DNA of 20,768 nucleotides, taken from contig CAXNAA020000495.1 of NCBI GenBank assembly GCA_964200075.2, positions 1 through 20,768 on the forward strand, given 5' to 3'. This DNA comes from Sphacelaria rigidula. Lineage: Eukaryota; Phaeophyceae; Sphacelariales. The translations under genes and the position numbers were made by a program. Positions 10,004-19,800 of this stretch are shown piece by piece (the first letter of the stretch is position 1; every line of letters begins with the position of its first letter). Below the pieces are notes generated by a model, which was not told where the DNA came from, ran no database searches, and worked only from the letters and a program-made list of their open reading frames with translations.

Positions 10004-11205
10004 AGTGTTGGTCGATATCACACCGTGCAGTGTTTTTCAGATGATAGAGTTTCGACAGTTTTGGGCCGAACGATGGACGAACCAGGTAATGCACCTTCAA
10101 GAAAAAGCACGACCCTTCTCGTCAAAACATTACCCCCTTATCTAATATTTTTCTTAACACATCCAGTGAAGTTAGGCAAACTGGCCATATAATTCCTCTC
10201 TGTTCCATAAGTAAAGGTCTTTCCGGGCGGCAGATCATATTCCGCCAATGGAGTTGCCCACGATGCCAAAGTTAGGTTTGCTGAGAAGGTATTGATACGG
10301 TGATGCTCATGAAAACAAATCTGACTCGGACTTACTGCGAATTCGTGGGTCAAAAAGTGGGACATTTGGCGGTGTTTTTGGGGGTTCTTTATGTCGATGG
10401 GCGATAACGACTTTGGTGCGGAGCATACGGGGGTATCGGCGCGGTAAAAGGCAGGGACGTTAGGAAGGGCGGGAACATAGGATCAGGGGGCCTTTACGAA
10501 GTTCTCGGGCTATCTAGCATCAAGCCCCAGTCACGGTGAGGACGGTTAACGAAAATGTTTGATTTGTTTCGAGACTTTTCCGCCCCTAGAAAAGGGAGAA
10601 AAATACGGCTTTTGGGGGGCTGACTGCTGCTTTTTCAGTTCATGCATGCAGGGTGGTGCGTACAAAAACGAACGGGTTCCAACTAAAAAAACACCGAAGG
10701 TTTCAAAAACATTATCGCCTACGGCGTCGGACACCGTTAAGGACCTGTGTAATCACAAGGACCTGTACTTATGGGACAGAGGAAGTATCATCATCGATCT
10801 CGTTCCTGTCAATCGCCCATGGTCAAGTTTTGAAAAGATTCCTGCAGCTCAGCTGGTTATAATCTGAATTGTGACCTTAGGTCCAGACTGTTACTACTTT
10901 AGGGTAGGGCTTCCGTATGTCGTCGTCGTCGTCGTCGTCGTCATGGTCGTTGTGGCTGTTGTTGTTCGGGGGGCACTTATTGAATGGCAGTCGTTTATTC
11001 ACACCAACAAAGCACGATAGTGAAAACGATGCACACAGAACAAACTGCCGATCCGAGCAAGAAATTGTGAGGGGTGACCTTGATTGACACTGCAGCGTTG
11101 TGTGCCCTACGCGAAGGGTAAATTATTGCACAACGTATAGAGAGTCACACGCCTTCTTCTCTCGTAGCTCTTACAGATGCCCCCCATCGCTTTGTGTCCA
11201 TTACG
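10004..11205. other. Region upstream of the VWFA/Cache gene
   Basis: A frame of about 102 codons at 10559-10867 (+) has no ATG at its start and no known motif. A repeated AAGGACCTGT occurs at about 10739 and 10757. The last ~300 bases before 11206 should hold the promoter and 5' untranslated region of the gene. I see no convincing TATA box or initiator; an out-of-frame ATG lies at 11177. Confidence 0.4.
10919..10942 (+). repeat. (GTC)8 trinucleotide repeat
   Basis: Eight GTC/CGT units, followed by a degenerate GTTGTGGCTGTTGTTGTT stretch. It lies about 260 bases upstream of the first supported exon of the VWFA/Cache gene. Confidence 0.92.
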
Positions 11206-11425
11206 ATGTACCCCATTTTATCCGCGTTGATCTGCTTGCACGCTTATTCGGTCGGTCAGGCGTTCGAGAGTAGGTGCGACATTACCAGGACAGAATGTGA
11301 GGGCCAGCACTACTCGGCATGCCAGAGCCGCCTGCCGGCGGGAGAATGCGTTGAACAGAACGTGACCATCTATGCCTGCGAGCGAGCGGGTTGCGGGTAC
11401 ATTCAAGACCTCGACCATTCTGTTG
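11206..11425 (+). CDS. VWFA/Cache gene, exon 1: signal peptide and Cys-rich N-terminus
   Basis: Starting at ATG 11206, the first ~19 residues have a hydrophobic core (ILSALICLHAY) and a plausible cleavage after VGQA, so the product probably enters the secretory path. After that come six cysteines in about 50 residues (FESRC, RTEC, YSAC, AGEC, IYAC, RAGC), likely disulphide-bonded. The ATG was chosen because it begins the signal peptide; the GTG 12 bases upstream is not a normal eukaryotic start. The donor is TTG|GTGAGG at 11425/11426 and leaves one base of a codon. That base plus TT of the next exon gives Val, making DLDHSVVRIPLDSLDG continuous. Confidence 0.75.
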
Positions 11426-14400
11426 GTGAGGCATAGGTATTCCTCGCAGAATCCGTTCGTGGTGTGTCTTCTCATGTGGTACCACATTGTAGTCTAATCG
11501 ATGGTTGCATGTGCGGCGATCAATCATCCGTCAACCTATTGAATGATTTATTCAACTTTTTCGGTGCAACAACCAATCCCCACGTTTTCCAGCCGTGGTC
11601 ACAGAGTAGACGTGCCGAAGCTAAACAAAAACCGAACTCTCGCTGGAGGAAAGTAGATATATCAAGTTACAGTATAGCTAAAGTTTTACACATACCACGC
11701 GACTGTAGGGTATATCCTTCCTAAGTAGAGTCATTGCAGGTCGGCTTGTTTTCGCCCATGTTTGTGTACGTCTTGGGAAATGATCCCGTCACCACGTTTT
11801 CCCCATTTACAATTCTCAGCTACTATAAGTCGGTCGCCCCGGTGCCGCAGTAGGTAACCTCGAAGCCTCCCCGCGGTTGGGGCATGCATTCGAATGTCGG
11901 TGAAGTCACTATCTGGGATTTTCCCCCACCTTATGCCCAACAAGGAGAGCGACTACGTCGTGGGTACACAAAATTCGACTTTACCGTCTGCGAGGGAAAG
12001 GAGTCGCTGAACCCTTTTCCCGATAAAAAGAACGGCAAGCACCGCAAAATGTAGGTGGAGTACTCAAAACAACATACAACAATGAACTTCTGTGTTAATC
12101 ATTCTCCTGTGTGACCCCCGCTGGTGCGTCCACATATACCGAAACATGTAGACTTGTGTCCAGAATAGATTAAATGATAGCGCACACAAAACAACTTCTT
12201 ATTCTGAGTCTGCCATTATCGCAAGACAAACAATAGATTAAGGTGCGGGTTGTGAAATCCATACGAGCACCCATATGGCGCCCTGTTTTTCGTTTTTGTA
12301 TTGCACACCGCATCCAGCGTAAGACCTTCTTCTAGTATAGCACGCATACTATGTGGTAAACCTACCAATACACCACTTTGCTACTGTCATCTGTAGTTCA
12401 TGACTCGAGTCGTTGTTGTTTCTCATGAAATGCCTCCCCCAGAAATCTAGCGCCTATGGCCACAGCAGCGGTGGCACAAAAAGACGCCCATGGGCATGAA
12501 AATCCGAGGACCACCACTTGATCATTGTTGTCAGAGGTACTGTGCGTACATGCATGTGTATGCCGTAATGCCGTACCAAACAATCCTATTCTTGCGCTTT
12601 TGCTACTGAAGATTTCAGGCCGCCTTTGTAAAGTGTACCGTTGTCGGAAGGCACATGACACGCAGGTACACTTCAGTACCCACGCACGCCTGTTCTTCTT
12701 TTCGTGCTGCACACGAAGTCGCGCCTACGACCCACGTAGTAGCGTAGGTGCCCTCGCACAGTTTCCGATGGACCCAATCGCAATGCCACGAATACACGTC
12801 GACACCTTTGAGCTCGTTACACCGGCCTTGTCGTCGACAATGTCTTCTCTTACTTCAAACTCCTCCCCTTCCTCGGGAGAGGTGTGCTCACCACTTGGTC
12901 GATGAAGAAATTTCTCGGAAAATATATATTTTGAAATGACGATCGCCCTAACCCTAACCCCAACCAAAGGTATACCGAGAACCCTCCGGCGAGGGGTGTG
13001 TGAAGCGTTTCCTAGGAAAAGTGTGGCGTTGGCAGACCTCAAAACGGCGCCACCGGCGCCGATTTCGACGAAAACGCGTTCTGCGCACGCGAGGGGTAGT
13101 TGGGGCTGTCAGTCCCGCTGACGATCCGAATATCGGTGTTTACACTCAAATCGAGTAATAAAATTCCGGGAAAGTTCTAATCGACCAAGTGGTAAACACT
13201 ACTGCCTCGGGATGAGTCCGTGATCTCATGGGATCAATCCATCTCTCCTTCGGCACACTCGTTATATTTTGGCGCTTCGCGGACCGGATCAGCGCCCCGC
13301 ACCGCGTCGACTGTCCTCTATAAAAAAATCAGTCAAACATATATATATTTTTGCTACTCACATCCTCACGCTTTCAACGACGGAAATCAACACACCCTGC
13401 ACAATAGAATACATAGTCAAAAAGTGTACTGCGTACAGTATCGACTATTGCGCCTATTTCGATAGACAATATATCTCATACTGTACGCAGTACATTTTTT
13501 GTACAATAGAATCTTTTGTCCAGGAACAAACACTTGCGAGAGAAACGCCGAACCAGGCGCATTATGGAGGAAAACAAACCCGCGTTTTTCTCGACCTGAT
13601 CGTGTCAGCTGCACTGCCAGACAACCACAGCGCCAATCTGCAGAATATAATCCAAGAAATGCTCGGTCATCTACAATTAAAGATGGTGCTATTTCGCGAT
13701 TCTCACCCATCCGTGTTCATCTTCATTTCGCTCTGCAGTTCGAATCCCCTTGGATAGCCTGGATGGGCCGAACTTCAACCCCACGAACTTCGACGCCTTG
13801 GAGACCGTTTGTTACGGCTTGATTCTCGACCCGACCCTCAAAAGCGAGCACGGCAATTCGGCGGGGGACGAGGTGTCACCAATATTCACCTATTTTGGAT
13901 CATGGACTGGAGTCATGCGCATCTACCCCGGTAAGTGCTTTTGTTCTTCATGTTCCAAAGTCTCACAGTACTGAAACCTCTGCTGTTCTGTTCATCGATC
14001 TGCTTGTATGGCCTCCCAACAATGCCTACCAATAGCTGGTCCTCTCATGTATCATCCAACCGCGGTCACAAAAAGAGAAAAGACCAGGATCGAGCACAAG
14101 AAAGAACTTGTTCGCTGGAACGACACTCGAGCAGAGAAAAAGTACAAAAAACAAAAAAAGAGCGAAATTTTAAAATGGCGCTGCCTGCGCATTACTCCCA
14201 GAATGTTTCATCTGTTCTGAACGGAAACCACCGGTTCGGTGTATGCGAATAAAGTTGCGCTTGAGCTACATACATGCAAGACGTCCCTCCACGTTTCTGT
14301 CGGATCATCTTACGATAAGTATATCTACTGTGCTCGGGGTGCCTTCCAACTTTAGGTTCTGCCGCAGTACGAAGTGTGATTCATTGAATGAGATACGCGT

Positions 14401-16764
14401 ATTTGATCGTCAATACAATGGCATCTGTGGAGTGCACATACATATGTCGGTACACTAGTGATTCAAACAGGATATTTGGCGCTCCTCTGATCTGTAGGCA
14501 GTCGAATGTTAGCAAGTGCCTCTACAGGAACGTTGGGACCTCCGCTTGAGGATCCGCAAGTGGTTGGCGGGTACAGACATAATGATACATGCAGCACATA
14601 AGCCCCCCGTCCCCCCTGCCTCCCTCTTTCAAGGGTTGGCATTGGTCGGCAACGACGGTGAAAAAGGCGCCACTCACTGCGTGAGCTAGGCAACTAGGTT
14701 ATCATTTTTTTCAATTGCATTTGTTTCACGGTTACTGTCATGGTGGCCGAGCTAGATCATATTGTGCGTGGTGGAGAACCTGACTCCACGCAAAGGGGGT
14801 GATCGTACTACGTAGTGTTTAAATGGTGAGACACCCATGAGGCCGTGCTTAAGCAGTGGCTGTCGCTTGGTGTGTGTGTGGAAATACCAGGAAAATAACC
14901 AAGTCATTGAAGGCAGTCATCCATATACAATGTAATCAGTACGCGTCGTGCCGAACAATCTCAGCACGAGCAGATCTCACCCGTCATGCGAACCGCCGAA
15001 CATATCATAAGCTTCGCGCTCGGTGATTGATTGCGAGCGTGGTCTGGCAAAAAATCAGGCTTGCTCCTTCCCAGCTTTGTAGGGATGCGAGGTCAGTTGC
15101 ATTATGACCACGGCATATAATACAATGAGTACCCCCCCATCTCCCCCCTCCCAACACTTCAACCTGCCGCCCCTCACTGTCCGTGCACCGCTGATCGGAG
15201 CGTCGGTGTTCTGCCGTGTTCAGGATAAATCGTGTCATTCATGTGTTCTTAGGTGTCAGTTTGACCTTGATCCTATCGGCTTCAAGTCTTCAGAAACATT
15301 TGGTCGTGTTACGTGGTGCAGAATATCGTTGGGTGACCCCCCCCAAAACCCCAAGCTTACCACGTTGTGACACCAAGGGCATACTTCTCACGGCGGACAT
15401 CAGCGAGTTCGTCAATACTGTGTGCTTTGCATGAGTCGTTCTCGTTTCAACGCCTCTTCACGCTGCTTCACGGGAGAGGTTTGGCCTTTTGTTTTTCTTT
15501 CTGTTTTTGCAGGTGGTGGATACAGCATCGAGTGCGGAGACTACGACCCCAGAGTTCGTCCGTGGTATGTGGCGGCATCCAGCGGGCCTAAGGACGTGGT
15601 GATAATTATGGACATCAGCGGATCCATGGTTGACGAAGGGCGTCTAGCACTCGCGCAGGATGCTGTGGCGAGCGTTTTGGGCACCATAAATGAGCACACA
15701 TATGTGAACATCGTCCTCTTTTCTACCTCTATGTGCGTGTGCCTAGGATGAAAAACCCTTCTTCTTTCGATGGGTCATGATTTTGTTGTGCGTCGTTGCT
15801 GATGTAGGTGGCGAAAGTGACCGATTGCTCTGCTATCGCTTGCTGGGATCATTCACTGGGTGTGTAAGTCAAGACACTCTTTGTATTTTCTGTTCTGTTT
15901 TGTCTCTCTGTTTTAGTTTCGTTCCGTTTCGCTCCGTTCATTCTGGTACGTATTCTTGTCTTCACCTTTCCCCCGGCCTCGAGTTTTTTTTTCGAATCGT
16001 TTACATTTAGTGTAATAACCTTGGGTTCAGAACACCTATTTTGTGAATTTAGCAGGATATCTCGAAAAATCAAGACGGGAACTCCAATCCACCCGATTCT
16101 TGCTACCGGACCGGGTCTGTCACATGTGCACGTTTTAGATGATTTCACCTGGGAAGACGGCCATAATGAGTAGTTGGGGTCGTGCGTACATTTTTTTTGG
16201 TTTTCACGTACCATTTTATCCCACCCTTACCTTAGGATCACTACCACCATGCTGCTGCCGTGCGTGTTCTCACTTTCGCTGCCCGGTCGTGTACGCATTT
16301 ACCCTGTGAGCACGTGCGCACGGCGTACTTTACATTGTGCAGTTCTGGAAGTTCTATGCTATGACGCACCTACCTTTGAAAATGCGTCGATTGCTGAGTC
16401 GTGAAGGCAACACGAGAGATTTCGCGGCTTAGTTGCTTGAGTTGCTTGATCGATTTGGTTGCCTCACATTCAAGTGATCACATTTGAATCTTTCTGTGGT
16501 CAACGTGTAAATTTATCCGACGCAAAACAAACGGAAAACAATCGCGAAAGAAAGGGCACGACACAAGAAAGACGAAGACGAACGAGACATGTCGTCGTGG
16601 TAAAAGTGACGCAAAAGTGACTCGGGAATGCACTGCTGTATCGAAGATGCTGAGTATAGATACTGTCAAGATTCGCTACCCCCTCCTACACCTCCACTTT
16701 CCCCCCCAACCCGTCGCCCATACGCAGGCTGGAGTACTTACTCCTGAAAATCATGTCACACACA

Positions 16765-16835
<71 letters not shown>

Positions 16836-19800
16836 GGGGGTGTACTTATAATCTTGCATGCCAAAGTGATATGACCATTGACCTCGCATCCCAACAAAGC
16901 TGGGACGGAGCACACCGGGTTTTCGCCGGACCAGGCTCGCAATCAATCACGACGGGCGAAGCGCCGTGATGTGTTCGGCGAGTCGCATGGAGGGTGAGCT
17001 GCATTTTACTAAAATTGTTCGACCCGAAGCCTGCTGACTATCTCACGCACGGATGACAGCCTACATCGAGCTACTTTATTTTCTGATTTCTCCACTTCCA
17101 GAGACAGCCACGGCTTACTCACTGCCTGATGGGTGTCTCACCATAAACATGGGGGGGGGGGAGGAGGAGGGACTTCAAGCATAGGTAGCTCAGTGACCAG
17201 GCGAATAGGTCATTAGATCATTAAGCTGAAGCATACTCAGCCAATAGAATTATACCCTTGGGCTTGGGGTGAGGATCTCGTGCAACGTTTTAAGGCATTT
17301 GCAACTGTTGGCCGCGAGTCGGGGAAATCTGACTGGGGTAGTGACAAAGTAACAGTGGGGAGAGATTCGCTCAGCTGCCGAGTTGTTTACTGATCAACTC
17401 ACATCCCATAGGTAAAATGTAGGAGAATATCAAGCTCCCACGCGAGTGTTGTTCCATTAGATCGGTTAGTTGATTATTGCACATGAACTGATTATTATCC
17501 ACAATAGGGACCAACCCGTGGTCACAGGATAGACGTACCGAATGTGATCAAAACGGATACACTCGCTGAAGAAAATAAAAATTGAAGAGCATGAAAAAAT
17601 AAAGGCCGGAGAACAAGCAGAGTCAACTGGCAAGGACAAAAACAAAACTGCCGAAAACAAGCAATATGATGAGACGTCGGGTTCAGAACTAGTATCACTG
17701 CTGGAAACACCCCGACCAACCCCTGCCCAGGCTTGAAGTTTGGAGGCTGTGAAATAATCAAGGCGGTGGAATTAGATCACGACTCGGCCATCTGAATCTT
17801 GTTGTTTAAGCGCAGGAATTCTCAAATACTAGGCTCGAAGAAGGAAGGCGCGAACACTGATTCGGCTGAGAAAGCAGTAGAGGGAAAGTTGGACAGGGAA
17901 GCAACACAAGGGAGAGAGGCGAAGAAGTGAAAAACAAAACAAAAAAAACGGTATCAAATGGAAGGAAAGGACCCAGAAACATAAGAATGCGGAAATGAAA
18001 CAGAAAAGTAGACAATATCACTGTGTACCAGCCGAGGACGAAAGGCAAAAGCCGATAGGGATGCGACAGGGGCATCAGTCTCCCGTGATACCCCCCCCTG
18101 TCGCTCCCTCTTTTTCCTGGACAGGTGCAAAGAGGGTCGCCCTCTCGGCCATTTTAATGTAGGATTCCTCACGGGCTGTTGCTACCGGTGTTGTACCAGC
18201 GGTGGCGGCTGCCCCACTGGTGGCTGCTAACGCAGCAGTACCTCTGGCTCGTGCCTCAGGTCGCATTGGTGAATGTGTTCGCGTTGCCATGGCTCCTCGA
18301 ACCCCTCCACTCCCTTCTTGTCCTCCAGGTTTCATTTGCTGGCGACCTTAGTGAAAGGTACCTGAACATTATGAGCCTTCGGCCTCAACATTATGAATGA
18401 ACCGCTTCCTTCATCTTTGTATGGCGGGGGACAGACCTGACGACACGCAAGCTTCCCGAGGGCGGTCGCCCCAGTCAGTGGGTTGGAAGGCTGATCAGCC
18501 TCCGTGGACCCTTGCGTAGGCCAATCGTCTGATCATGATGCGTTTCAGGAGGCGTGTTCCGTCCTACTTACGCCAATTTCGTCGCCCCCGCAAGTGCTGC
18601 GACGACCGTCATGATGTCTCCAACCTATCGGTAAATGCGGAAGACATTGGTTTTGGATTAGGAACAAAGTGGTGCTATAATGGGAACTGGGTGCGTAGCG
18701 TGCCGAAGCCGCGTGCTGCGCCGATGCTGGGTTTGTACGTCTCCTTGCCTTTTCGGGTTCAATTTTAGGCAATCGTTAGAGGCGGTAGTATCGTGGTGGA
18801 GGGCAAGGTTCGAACTGGACACGAAGGGGACCGCAAAAAGAGCGAAATGTTTACAGATCAACTTATGCAGTGTACATACAGAATGTTTGGGCTCGTTTAT
18901 GCTAGGTACTGTGAACAATGCACCACTCTCTCATGAAAACCATTAGAGCTGATGACCCGTCTTTACCTCTCTTAAGTTCGCACTTACCGACGTTCACTTT
19001 ATACCCAATCCCGAATACGCTGAAAGTGTTCCCGACCCGAAAGTAGATCATGCCGAGCAGGGCGCAAAACGAAAGCTCGTCCCGTCTTGAGTAAAAAAGT
19101 GGTACTCGCCTAGTACGGCGTACTTACCCCCCCTCGGCCGAGGGCCACGTCTCTACTGTGACAGCTTTGAGAAGGAGCTACACGCTTTCTTCTTTTCACT
19201 TCTGCCTCCCAGGAAACTCTCAAGACTATCGCGTGCGGAACAGGAGGGGTGTACCAAGCTGTCCCGGATGGCGGGAGTTTGACAACCGCCATGTCCTTCT
19301 ACTACAGGTTGTATTACCGTACATCGATGAGTAGAACTGTACCCTTCACGATTGTACTTTCATGTTCAATGTGTTAGTCGATCCGCCTTCTCGGAACGAC
19401 TCCGTAGCTTCAAAGGATCGATCCGTGCCGGCCCCGATACCTGCCGTGCGCTCTACTATCAAGCAGGTAGATCTGCACATCCGGAGCCTGTCGATTCTTA
19501 TCGATGTGTATGATCTTAACTACCTCTCATTATTACATTTTTTTCCGACGACAAAACCAAAGAAAACAACCCCAGTGTGCCGAAACCTGAAGGCATATGA
19601 TCTGCCAAATCTTTAGTATTGCAGAAGCACCAGTTAGACCATCCAGGGACTTGATGGGTCAATTTTCAACATCGCAGTTTTCGTAAAAAGGGGAGTGTAT
19701 ATACATACGCTGCACCGGCCGATTTCAATGCTGCGAAACGGGGCACGAACACCTGTCGCATTACGATAGTCGGCGTGTATCTACCGTGACCTCGCTGTTA

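Larger units (their letters stand above)
11426..13738 (+). other. Intron 1 of the VWFA/Cache gene (2.3 kb)
   Basis: It is bounded by GTGAGG and CTCTGCAG. It contains one copy of a 59-base dispersed repeat (11595-11653), a hAT-like MITE (12871-13212) and a foldback element (13401-13512). The open frames inside it (for example 12525-12905 + and 13269-13757 +) are not family-like. A further small exon within it cannot be excluded, but none is needed because the phases of exons 1 and 2 already match. Confidence 0.65.
15864..19212 (+). other. Gap in the VWFA/Cache gene: intron(s), central VWA exons not found
   Basis: This 3.3 kb should hold the middle of the VWA domain, yet no forward frame shows a TN(Y/F) or an (L/S)TDG motif. 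It contains a (CA)n tract, copy B of the ~340-base repeat, a 59-base repeat copy and a purine-rich tract. Weak exon candidates are 16056-16120 (ISRKIKTGTP...) and 18549-18630 (GVFRPTYANFVAPASAATTVMMSPTY). Neither has a family match. Confidence 0.5.

Noticed and set aside
12525-12905. 126-codon plus-strand frame in intron 1
   Set aside because: No family match, it runs into the MITE, and it is not needed to join exons 1 and 2 in phase.
12936-12970. Chromosome-end telomere
   Set aside because: There are only about two CCCTAA units, enclosed in a transposable element and flanked by unique sequence.
13739-13752. TTCGAATCCCC resembling a tRNA T-loop/B box
   Set aside because: No matching A box or cloverleaf lies upstream, and the sequence is the start of exon 2.
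15777-16010. Frame with hydrophobic Phe/Cys-rich translation at 15777-16010 and its antisense 15849-16214
   Set aside because: It overlaps exon 4 and a T-rich intron start; the composition explains the translation.
18075-18335. Ala/Gly-rich minus-strand frame
   Set aside because: Low-complexity translation of an imperfect GGTGGCGGCTG-type sequence, with no splice or start support.
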